Source: Mariniblastus fucicola (GTDB lineage Bacteria; Planctomycetota; Planctomycetia; Pirellulales; Pirellulaceae). From it: DNA of 64,000 bases. The first letter of the stretch is position 1, and every line of letters begins with the position of its first letter. The stretch spans positions 930,001 through 994,000 of the forward strand of contig NZ_CP042912.1 in assembly GCF_008087665.1 (NCBI RefSeq), written 5' to 3'. Below the pieces are notes generated by a model that was given only the letters and a program-made list of their open reading frames with translations, was not told the origin of the DNA and did no database searches. This document shows, in pieces, positions 34,548-42,673 of the stretch. The translations under genes and the position numbers were made by a program.

Positions 34548-37500
34548 CTACGAGATATCGTAGATCGCCGCGGCCGTTTCCTTGATGCCTTTCAAGTCCA
34601 GCTTTCCGGTTCCGAGCAGCGGTAGCGAATCCACTTTGTGGAAACTGTCCGTCGACGGAACGAAGATGTTGGGCAAGCCAGCATCAGTCAACGCCTGTCG
34701 CATCTCATCAGGCGACGTGTGCGTCGTTGTGTACAACACCACCAACCGTTCGCCTTTTTTCTCATCCGGAACAGCCGTCACGGCGACGTGCAGTTCGTCA
34801 TCGGAATCGTCATCCGGGGTTCGATCAAGCAACTTCGAAAGAACCTCTTCGATTTTCAGATGCGGAATCATCTCGCCACCGATCTTTGAAAATCGGCTAA
34901 GCCGCCCCGTGATTGTGATGAAACCATCCTCATCGATCATCGCCATGTCGCCGGTCTTGAACCAGCTATCGACGATGACTTCGCGAGTCGCTTCCTCCTT
35001 GTTCAGGTAGCCCAGCATCACGTTCGGGCCCTTGATCCACAGCATTCCCGACTGGTTCGCCGGAAGTTCTTCGTTGGTATCGAGGTCGCAGACTTTCGCC
35101 GTCACATTGGCGATCGGACGCCCTACGGTTCCCTCTTTGGCTTCGACCTGAATGTCTCCCCGCCGTCGTGACTCCGGAATATTCGCCGAAACTCCTGGCG
35201 AAAGCTCCGTGATTCCGTAGCCCTGAACCGGGCGAACGCCAAACTTTTCTTCGTACTGATCCGCAAGCTCAGGCGGCAGTCGCTCCGCACCGGTGACGAC
35301 AGCATCGAGAGTCGCGAACTGTTCCGGCTTGCAACGTCGCATGTATGTTCGCAGGAACGTCGGCGTCGACATCAGGATCGTTCCCTTTTGCCGTTTCACC
35401 AGTTTGCCAACCTGTTTCGCATCCAGTGGATTCACGTGATAGGCGCCGCGGACATTGCACATCATCGCGCCCCACAGCGTGATCGTGTATCCGAACGAAT
35501 GGAAGTACGGCAAGATTCCGACGATCGTGTCGGTGGGCTGGAACTGAGCCGCTTTTTCGAAACCACGGACGTTGGAATGGATATTCTGGTGCGACAACAT
35601 CACGCCTTTGGGGACGCCCGTTGAGCCGGACGTGAACACAATGGTCATCAAGTCATCGGCTTTGATTGAGTTCAAACCAAGCAGGCTGCAGACCATGCCG
35701 GCGGGCAGCACATTGCCCATCAACGCTCCGATCGCTTTGTCCATGCCGGTGACTTTTTCCTTGAAGTCATCCAGATAAACCAGCTCGCAATCCAGCTCCA
35801 GGTGCGAGAACTTTTCCATCACCATACGTGTCGTCAACACGCGCTTGATCCCTGCTTCATGAATGCAGTGATTGATCAGTTCGTTCGACAGCGAGTAATT
35901 CAGGTTGATGGCAACGCGTTTGTCGAGAGCCAACGACAGGTTCGCGATCGCACCGGCAACGGTCGGCGGAATCAAAACCCCGACGTTCTGTTCGTCTTTC
36001 TCGAGAGTGAACTTTCGCAGCAACCGTCTCAGGATCAGGGCACGCGTTAGCAGCATGCCGCCTTTTTCATTTGAGCCAAGGCTATCAGCGATTTTGGATG
36101 TTTTGCGTTGAATCCTGCACGATTTGACAAACTCAACCACAGGAGAACGGAAGGGACCTACATAATTTGACACGGCTTCGGCACTCAATCTTTGCAAGGA
36201 AGTTTGGACGCTCAACATCGACTCCGGATGAGGCTCAACCGGTTTGCCAATGGTGATACTGATGGGGCGGCGAATACTGCGGGGCCATTTCCAGATAGCC
36301 TTACCATCGGCATAGCTAAAGATGCTTCCCCACACTTCATCAATATATACCGGAATAATAGGGACCTTACGATCCTGGAGGATTTTTAACAGCCCCGGTT
36401 TCAGCGTTCGAACCTGGCAACTTGGCGAGATTCCGCCTTCGGCAAAGATCCCCAACAGCTCTCCGTTGTCCACTGCCGCCCGCGAATCCTTGAACGCTTT
36501 GCGAATCGACTTTGGACCGCCACCGATCAGAATCACGCGACAAAACTCAGCCCATTTTTTCATGATCGAGTTGTTGAAGTTGCCGGCCCAGGCGATGACC
36601 CGAAATGGCTGAGGGATGAAAGTCAGAAAAATGACGCCGTCGAGCCAGTTCGAATGGTTGGCGACGAGAGCTCCGCCAGAATTCTGCGGAAGATTCTCCA
36701 TGCCCGTAATTTTGACGCGATAGATGCACTTCAGCATGAACACCCAGATCAAACGCATCGCCTCACGTGACAGCCGCCAGAGCGCGAACAGGAACACGGG
36801 AATCGTGCCGATGCCCATCAGCAGAAAAATCTGACGCGACGACAGCAGCGGCAGTTTCGAGGCTCTGAGCAGAATGCTCTTCAGCTTTCGCTTGTCGTTC
36901 GGCTCCGACTCGTCAAACAGACCTGCATAGTCGCTCGCAATCACGGTTTCATCTGCGGAGATTCTTGCTTTCGCGTCGTGGTAAATTAATTCGTTGGTCG
37001 CATAAAGTCGCGCTGCCGGTTCGGACTCCGGGATTGGATTCAGATTGTTGATTCGCGTCACCGCGTCGCTGTCTTCGAGCGATGAAATTTCAGTCGCTTC
37101 GGCCGCGGCCAAAATCTGTTCGCGTTGTTCAGCCGTGACCGAGTCGGCGATTCGGGACGACTCCAATCCGGAGGTCTCGGTCTCGTGAGTTGCCGTTCGC
37201 ATTGCATCGAGCCCAAACGAAAACAGTGCGATGCCAGCGAACATCAGGCAATTCGTGGCCGACAGGATTCGACCGCGCTGAGCCACCGGGCTTTTGTGCT
37301 GCAAATACGAATTCAATGGCACATCGAAAAATCCGGCGCTGATGCCCAGCCCGGCCAGCAGCATACAAGCCAACGCCTGGCCGCTGCCAAAAATGTTTCC
37401 AGTGATGAAGTTCTCGGGCGTAAACGCGAGCGCTACCATAAACGCAAACATTCCAAACGCCCCGATCGGCACCAGCCCCAGTTCGATTCGATTGCCCGAG

Positions 37501-38444
37501 GCAAGTCCGGCGACGACGCTGCCCACGCCCAGCCCAAGGACCAGCGAAACCAACAGAGGGAATTTTTCGCTTTCGGTGATACTGCCGCTTTCGTCTGCAA
37601 AAGCGTCGATGTTCAGCTGAGCCAGTCCTGCGATCGCGAGAAAGAAAACTGTTCCAAGCGCGACGCGAAACAGAGGTCCGCGTGTCGACAGATCAACAAT
37701 GTCACGCCACGTTTCGAGCAAAAAGTTCTTCGGAAAGGCAGCTTTCGGATTCGCGGCGGCGCGGGCTCGGATCAGGAAACTGATCAACGTTCCGAGCACG
37801 GCAACGCCAACAAGAATCAGCGCCGTTAGCCAAATGTATTTTTCGCCGCGAACCCCGGCGACGTCCGCCAGTTTGTTGCCAGCGCCCATTCCGATGACGA
37901 CCGCGGACAGAGTCGCGAGAGCAAAGATGCCATTTCCCTTGGAGATTTCTTCTTCGGAGAGCAGTTCCGGGATGGTGCCAATCTTTGACGGCGCGAACAG
38001 AGCACTTTGGGCGCCCATCAACGCGACCGTAAACATCAGCATGTAGATACTGCCGCATAGCAAGGAGATCACGCCCAGCGTCATCACGATGATTTCGGCG
38101 ACTTTGCAGGCGATGATGACATTGCGTTTGCGAAATCGATCCGCCAGCCAACCGGCCGGCGATGCGAACAGGATGTAGGGCAAGACAAAGCAAACGGTGC
38201 CGAACATCAGGATTCGGCCGTGATATTGCGGCGCGACGAAAGTCTTGCCGACGCCAATGACGAACCAGCGAAAGATGTTGTCGTTGATCGCCGTCAGCCA
38301 GTTGGTCCATAGCAAACCCTGGAAACTGGGAGACAGAATGCCTCCCGGTTCCGGTTTGATTTCCGGATCCGACTTCAGGTCCAAAACTGGTTGGCTGGCC
38401 AAAATCGGGTCGTCAACACCGGACACGTTTGTATGGTCGCTCAT
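34548..38444 (-). CDS. LplT-PlsC-acyl-ACP synthetase fusion (lysophospholipid salvage, Aas-like)
   Basis: 1,298 residues from the ATG at 38444 (MSDHTNVSGVDDP); the frame is open 46 codons further. Three domains follow in order. An MFS-type lysophospholipid flippase (about 30-560) has LASPAGWLADRFRKRNV and KLADVAGVRG. A PlsC acyltransferase (about 570-770) has NHSNWLD at about 597 (HX4D) and IFAEGGISPS. An acyl-ACP/AMP-binding synthetase (about 800-1298) has VFTSGSTGVPKGVML at about 936, GYGITELSPGVSANIP and DSWFKTGDMAMIDEDGF. Together they would flip lysophospholipids inward and re-acylate them. A charged loop of about 120 residues interrupts the MFS part before its final helix. It converges with the DUF6580-like gene. 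Confidence 0.92.
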   Translation of the reverse strand: MSDHTNVSGVDDPILASQPVLDLKSDPEIKPEPGGILSPSFQGLLWTNWLTAINDNIFRWFVIGVGKTFVAPQYHGRILMFGTVCFVLPYILFASPAGWLADRFRKRNVIIACKVAEIIVMTLGVISLLCGSIYMLMFTVALMGAQSALFAPSKIGTIPELLSEEEISKGNGIFALATLSAVVIGMGAGNKLADVAGVRGEKYIWLTALILVGVAVLGTLISFLIRARAAANPKAAFPKNFLLETWRDIVDLSTRGPLFRVALGTVFFLAIAGLAQLNIDAFADESGSITESEKFPLLVSLVLGLGVGSVVAGLASGNRIELGLVPIGAFGMFAFMVALAFTPENFITGNIFGSGQALACMLLAGLGISAGFFDVPLNSYLQHKSPVAQRGRILSATNCLMFAGIALFSFGLDAMRTATHETETSGLESSRIADSVTAEQREQILAAAEATEISSLEDSDAVTRINNLNPIPESEPAARLYATNELIYHDAKARISADETVIASDYAGLFDESEPNDKRKLKSILLRASKLPLLSSRQIFLLMGIGTIPVFLFALWRLSREAMRLIWVFMLKCIYRVKITGMENLPQNSGGALVANHSNWLDGVIFLTFIPQPFRVIAWAGNFNNSIMKKWAEFCRVILIGGGPKSIRKAFKDSRAAVDNGELLGIFAEGGISPSCQVRTLKPGLLKILQDRKVPIIPVYIDEVWGSIFSYADGKAIWKWPRSIRRPISITIGKPVEPHPESMLSVQTSLQRLSAEAVSNYVGPFRSPVVEFVKSCRIQRKTSKIADSLGSNEKGGMLLTRALILRRLLRKFTLEKDEQNVGVLIPPTVAGAIANLSLALDKRVAINLNYSLSNELINHCIHEAGIKRVLTTRMVMEKFSHLELDCELVYLDDFKEKVTGMDKAIGALMGNVLPAGMVCSLLGLNSIKADDLMTIVFTSGSTGVPKGVMLSHQNIHSNVRGFEKAAQFQPTDTIVGILPYFHSFGYTITLWGAMMCNVRGAYHVNPLDAKQVGKLVKRQKGTILMSTPTFLRTYMRRCKPEQFATLDAVVTGAERLPPELADQYEEKFGVRPVQGYGITELSPGVSANIPESRRRGDIQVEAKEGTVGRPIANVTAKVCDLDTNEELPANQSGMLWIKGPNVMLGYLNKEEATREVIVDSWFKTGDMAMIDEDGFITITGRLSRFSKIGGEMIPHLKIEEVLSKLLDRTPDDDSDDELHVAVTAVPDEKKGERLVVLYTTTHTSPDEMRQALTDAGLPNIFVPSTDSFHKVDSLPLLGTGKLDLKGIKETAAAIYDIS

Positions 38445-38783
38445 TAAGGCGCAATCTTGTTGAATGGGCTCAGTTGTCGAGAGCCGGTTTTGGAACGGGT
38501 ACGCGAATTTGAAACGGGCTGTAGACACGAAGATAACCGATTTTATCGATTTCTTCGCCACCAGTTTCCCTTCAGTTGTCAAAGCTTACCAGGTCCGCAG
38601 ACCGTGCTGAATCGTCACTGTCAGGAACAAATCAAACTGGTACAGGTGAGGCTCAAGTTGCTGGCACCACTGATCGATAACCATTGCAGCAAACGTGATT
38701 GACGGAAACGATATGAGTCTCGCACTGGCATCTGCTACGGGCTCTCTGCTTCCAGCACCCCTGACCTACGGAAAACACAATCC
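38445..38783. other. Divergent intergenic region upstream of the fusion gene and the small membrane protein
   Basis: 339 bp. The open stretch to 38582 on the minus strand might be an N-terminal extension of the fusion protein. No other coding or structural signal stands out. Confidence 0.35.
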
Positions 38784-39119
38784 ATGAACCGAACCGTAGT
38801 GATGACGCTCGGCTTCCTCCTCGTGTTCTTCGGAATCCAGTTAAACGTCGTGGATAGTTTCGTCCTGACGCCTCGCATGACGAACTTTCTCTCTGACCAA
38901 TTGGCCGACGCACCTGCAATTCCCAATAGCGTCGTCAGTCCCAGCCAACAGCCGGGCCCCTTTACTCAGGCAGGCTATTCAAACGGTGATCCCAACACGT
39001 ACCGAACACCTGTGTCCCCTCGAGCGAATCGGGTGATTCACCCGCCGGGATGGATCGGATGGCCGATCATGTTTCTCGGAGCCGTGTTCTTTCTCAATGG
39101 TGTCGCGATTCGAAAGTAG
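38784..39119 (+). CDS. Small membrane protein of unknown function
   Basis: 111 residues. Two hydrophobic helices (about 5-25 and 90-108: WIGWPIMFLGAVFFLNGVAI) flank a polar, Pro-rich, probably external loop (SPSQQPGPFTQAGYSNGDPN). No family recognised. A tandem start is unlikely since ATG at 38784 directly precedes the first helix. The gene lies between the divergent fusion gene and the STAS gene; no functional link is evident. Confidence 0.65.
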   Translation: MNRTVVMTLGFLLVFFGIQLNVVDSFVLTPRMTNFLSDQLADAPAIPNSVVSPSQQPGPFTQAGYSNGDPNTYRTPVSPRANRVIHPPGWIGWPIMFLGAVFFLNGVAIRK

Positions 39120-39282
39120 CATCGTTTGACCCTGAATGCTCTCGCATTTTCCGGCAAACAGAACGCAGTCAAAACAAAAAACACTAGTTTGAAGCGTAAG
39201 CGGATGGAGTCTGGTCGACCTTTCGCTATGTTTCAGCTAGTGTTTTTTTTTGCGCCGGCGTCGCCAGAGCGGTTCGGCGTCT

Positions 39283-39310
39283 TTGACGTCAGTAGCCACC
39301 CGTTTATGAT
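39283..39310 (+). promoter_or_regulatory. Sigma-70-type promoter of the STAS/kinase pair
   Basis: TTGACG (39283-39288) and TATGAT (39305-39310) are 16 bp apart, each one mismatch from consensus. Transcription would start near 39317, about 30 nt before the STAS start codon. Confidence 0.7.
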
Positions 39311-39345
39311 ATTAGGACTGGCGAACGAAATTTGGCGGACAAAGT

Positions 39346-39708
39346 ATGAGCGAAAATCTGGAGTGTTTGGAACTGGACAAGGTCGAGACGGTGGCCGTCG
39401 TCAAGTTCCGTGACAAGAAAGTAATGGATCCTTCCCGCATCGAACAGATGGGCAGAGAGTTGCTCGATCTGGCCGACGACGAGGAGAATGAGCGTCTGCT
39501 GATCAACTTTGATAACGTCAGTTTTTTCTCGAGTGCCGCGATCAACAAGCTGATCGTTTTGGAAAAACAGGTTCGAGCCAAAGGTGGCAAGTTGCGGCTG
39601 TGCAATCTTCGTCCTGAAGTTCGCGATCTTTTCAGCTATACCAGCCTGGATCAAATGTTTCAGATCGACCAAGAACAGGTCGAGTCAATTGAAGCCCTCA
39701 CGAACTAG
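39346..39708 (+). CDS. STAS-domain anti-anti-sigma factor (SpoIIAA/RsbV-like)
   Basis: 120 residues, the whole being one STAS domain. The phosphorylation-site helix is VSFFSSAAINKLIVLEKQ, where the usual D-S reads SS-A, so the phospho-acceptor is one of the two Ser. Strand ERLLINFDNV precedes it as in RsbV. Such proteins release a sigma factor by binding its anti-sigma kinase. The next gene, 18 bp on, is that kinase type. No sigma factor or phosphatase is adjacent, so the target is unknown. Confidence 0.9.
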   Translation: MSENLECLELDKVETVAVVKFRDKKVMDPSRIEQMGRELLDLADDEENERLLINFDNVSFFSSAAINKLIVLEKQVRAKGGKLRLCNLRPEVRDLFSYTSLDQMFQIDQEQVESIEALTN

Positions 39709-39726
39709 CCTACCTTCTTGCCACGA

Positions 39727-40158
39727 ATGAGCTTGCCACCCACCATGAGTCAAGGTGCCCAGGAATTCGAACGCGTCTTGGAGAGTGATCCGAAACACTG
39801 CGCCGATTTGGTGCGCGAGTTGTTGGATCTGCTTGAAGTGGCGGGCTGGAGCAACGACGAAATGTTCTCGATTCGCATGGCGGTCGAAGAGGCTGTGATG
39901 AACGCGATCAAACACGGCAACGACGAAGACCGCGACAAGAACGTGCATGTACTGATCAGGCTGGAGAAAGATCGCTTCTACACGAAAATATCGGATCAGG
40001 GAAAAGGCTTCTGCCCGGACGAAGTGCCGGACCCAACCAAGGAAGCCAACCTTGAGAAAACCAGCGGCCGCGGCGTGATGCTGATGAAGACCTTTGTCGA
40101 TGAATGTCGCTACAACAAATGTGGCAACTCTGTCGAACTGGTCAAGCACCGTAGCTAG
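39727..40158 (+). CDS. Anti-sigma factor serine kinase (RsbW/SpoIIAB-like)
   Basis: 143 residues from the ATG at 39727; a TTG at 39718 and an ATG at 39745 are alternatives. A GHKL ATPase: N box FSIRMAVEEAVMNAIKHGN with the conserved E and N, G1 box ISDQGKGFCPDEV, G2 box SGRGVMLMKTFVDE. It would phosphorylate the STAS protein and hold a sigma factor. Its TAG stop (40156-40158) is formed by the left end of the MITE-like element. Confidence 0.9.
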   Translation: MSLPPTMSQGAQEFERVLESDPKHCADLVRELLDLLEVAGWSNDEMFSIRMAVEEAVMNAIKHGNDEDRDKNVHVLIRLEKDRFYTKISDQGKGFCPDEVPDPTKEANLEKTSGRGVMLMKTFVDECRYNKCGNSVELVKHRS

Positions 40159-40241
40159 GCGTTGTTTGACAAATTGATATTCATGTCATCAACGCGGCCA
40201 AGCATGAGCGGCGAGGCGCTCACATTTAACGAACAGTGCCT
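40157..40241. mobile_element. MITE-like palindromic element, short copy
   Basis: 85 bp, clearly related to 25083-25215 over both ends (AGGCGTTGTTTGACAAATTG on the left, AACAGTGCCT on the right), but 48 nt of the central hairpin are missing. Its two ends provide the TAG stops of both convergent neighbours (TAG at 40156-40158 and CTA at 40240-40242). Confidence 0.75.
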
Positions 40242-42507
40242 ACGATTCCAGTTTTACATTGCCAATGCTGCTGACCATCAGAACTCTTGGCAGTCGTTCG
40301 ATCAGACGTTCTATCTGTGCGAAGAACTTATCTTCCTTCCCGGCGTCCGGCAGTTCAAAACCCAGAATCGTGACGGCTGAATCTTTTGACTGTTTGCCGA
40401 TCACGTGATGCGGGTGATCGGAAACGAAAACTTCGGCCTCGATTTCGATACGCGATTCATCCGCCAGGCCATGCAAGTGCTTCAACACGTCGGCTTTGGC
40501 TTCCTCGGACGAAACAACGCGCATCAGCCGAATCGGTTGGTTTCGCCAAACTGGATTTTGCTTCAACAGATGAGCAAACAGCAACATTAGCTCTCCATTC
40601 TTGCGACCACGCCACCAGACATCGATCGTTCCCGGAGGCGCCTGCTTCGGAGTTTCGGTGGGCTCAAGCCGAGCAATCACCACGTTCCGTCGTAGCTTTT
40701 GAACCGTACGCAATGTTGAAACCAGCGGCGTGGCTTTCTCGACGTCGCCGGGCCAGCCAATCAGCAGCGTGTTAGGCCGCAGTGCACCAAGGCCACTGCA
40801 TTGAACCAGGTACTCGATACCTTCGGAAAGTTTTGGGGCTGCGACGATGTTCGGAAACGCATCCAACTCCTCATCGACAATAAATTTTTCCAGCAACTGT
40901 TCCTGGTTGGCAATGCGGTCAATGTGTTCTTCTGCGTTGCCGCTAATCACCTGGCCAATATTCAGAATTCCATTCCCTCGAGTCAGCCAATGGCCGAACA
41001 TCGACAGGTTCAATCGGTTGCTGCCTCCACCGCTCATCGCCAACACAATCGGTCGCCAGTTCTTGGGGTGGTACATGGTTCGTTCAAGCTTCAGAAGGTT
41101 CCGACGGGTTCGCTCGAACAGCAAGCCGCTACCGAGGTCACCAAATTGGCTTTCGACCTGTTTGCGATAGATGAAAAAGTAGATCCCGACCATCATCACA
41201 GCGGATGCCAAAGCCCACAGCGGGTTCATCAACAGCATGACCGTAATACAGCCGATTGCTCCCAGCAGCGAAGTCACCCAATGGCTGTAGCGGAACGTAG
41301 GACGGTAGCTGGGGTTCTTCGTGATGCCTTCGTAGAACGTTGCGATGTTGATCGTCCCGTAGGTGATCATGAAAGCCATCGTAATCAGCGGCGCAATCGT
41401 GTTCAGGTCCGCCAACACGATGCACAGGCTGGAGATAATGAACGTGACAATCACCGCGCGGCGCGGTTCGTTGGTGGCTCCGCTGCCGACACCGAACAGG
41501 TTCAGCCGCGGGAAGATTTTGTCTTTCGCGAGAGCCTGCAGGATTCGCGGCGCTCCCATCATGCTGCCTAGAGCGCTCGAAAGCGTCGCGGCGAAGACTC
41601 CGGCCGTGATCAGAACCGGCCATTTGGAAATTTCTCCGATCACTGAGAAATTGCTGACGAGCGTTTCTGCCGGACGGCAACCGGCGATAAAGAACGCCAT
41701 CGCGGCGTATACGATCGCCGTTGTGACAATCGACCACAGCGTGCCGACGGGAATGCTGCGGCTCGGATTTTTGAGGTCTCCCGACATGTTTGCGCCGGCC
41801 ATGATGCCGGTCACGGCCGGGAAGAACAGTGCAAACATCGTGAACAGGTTTTCTTTCTTCCCGCCACCATCGGCATTGAGCGTATTGAGAAAGTGCGGAC
41901 CGACGTTTTCGGAGAGCTGAGTCCACTGGAATTGGTCGAAGCCGCCAAGAAAAAATGAGATCAGCGATGCGACGAGTGTAGCGAGAATGAAGTACTGAAC
42001 TTTGATCGTCCAGCCGGCTCCGATGAAGACACAGATAAACACAACGACATTGGTTAGCAACGCAACGAGTTTCACCGAGCTGCCATTGAGCTCGTTGACG
42101 ACTTCCGCGAATCCAATCACGTACATCGCCACCGAAATGGCCTGAGCCAAAAAGAAGACAATGCCGATCGCGCCGCCGAACTCGGCCCCGAGGGATCGGC
42201 TGATCAGAAAGTAGGCGCCGCCGCCTTTGACTTTCGTATTGGTGGCGACCGCGGAGAGGGAAAACGTGGTGAGAGTCGTGATGATTTTGGCACATAGCAA
42301 AATCACCAGCGCCCACATCAGTCCCGAGTTTCCGACGACGTAGCCGAAACGCCGGAACATGATCACGCCCAAAATTGTCAGTGTGCATGGCGTGAAGACG
42401 CCGCCGAAAGTGCCAAATCCCTGGAACTCGGGTTTTTCGTTTCGCTGACGGTTCGATGGAGCCGAATTCGAAACTGCGAGATCAGCCGGGTTTGCTGATG
42501 AACTCAT
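40240..42507 (-). CDS. Cation-chloride cotransporter-like APC-superfamily permease
   Basis: 755 residues. The start GFGTFGGVFTPCTLTILGVI followed by MFRRFGYVVG is the hallmark of the SLC12/cation-chloride cotransporter branch rather than of amino-acid permeases. About 12 helices extend to residue 455, with KVKGGGAYFLISRSLG, SNLGAMMGAPR-like SALGSMMGAPRILQALAKD and PRRAVIVTFIISSL. The C-terminal 280 residues are soluble and resemble the SLC12 cytoplasmic domain (RNLLKLERTMYHPKNWRPIV). Electroneutral ion movement is likely; the ions cannot be read. It diverges from the AAA+ operon. The stop codon lies in the MITE-like element. Confidence 0.85.
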   Translation of the reverse strand: MSSSANPADLAVSNSAPSNRQRNEKPEFQGFGTFGGVFTPCTLTILGVIMFRRFGYVVGNSGLMWALVILLCAKIITTLTTFSLSAVATNTKVKGGGAYFLISRSLGAEFGGAIGIVFFLAQAISVAMYVIGFAEVVNELNGSSVKLVALLTNVVVFICVFIGAGWTIKVQYFILATLVASLISFFLGGFDQFQWTQLSENVGPHFLNTLNADGGGKKENLFTMFALFFPAVTGIMAGANMSGDLKNPSRSIPVGTLWSIVTTAIVYAAMAFFIAGCRPAETLVSNFSVIGEISKWPVLITAGVFAATLSSALGSMMGAPRILQALAKDKIFPRLNLFGVGSGATNEPRRAVIVTFIISSLCIVLADLNTIAPLITMAFMITYGTINIATFYEGITKNPSYRPTFRYSHWVTSLLGAIGCITVMLLMNPLWALASAVMMVGIYFFIYRKQVESQFGDLGSGLLFERTRRNLLKLERTMYHPKNWRPIVLAMSGGGSNRLNLSMFGHWLTRGNGILNIGQVISGNAEEHIDRIANQEQLLEKFIVDEELDAFPNIVAAPKLSEGIEYLVQCSGLGALRPNTLLIGWPGDVEKATPLVSTLRTVQKLRRNVVIARLEPTETPKQAPPGTIDVWWRGRKNGELMLLFAHLLKQNPVWRNQPIRLMRVVSSEEAKADVLKHLHGLADESRIEIEAEVFVSDHPHHVIGKQSKDSAVTILGFELPDAGKEDKFFAQIERLIERLPRVLMVSSIGNVKLES

Positions 42508-42673
42508 GAATGGATGCGGTTTGGAAGAGGAGGACGGCTTCGTCGAGCCGCAGGAGTCAGATTGTAATCAAATGGCAGTAAGCTGTCGTCACGAGTTTGA
42601 ATATGCAAAAATAGGCTCTCCAGTAGAACTTCTGCGGCCCGAACCTTTCGCCCACCGAGTGCTCCTCTCCCGC

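Noticed and set aside
39126-39413. 95-codon plus-strand frame overlapping the STAS gene start
   Set aside because: It covers the promoter TTGACG-TATGAT and overlaps the well-supported STAS gene in another frame.
41138-42388. 416-codon minus-strand open frame
   Set aside because: A frame-shifted shadow of the cotransporter-like permease on the same strand, with Arg/His-rich composition and no motif.
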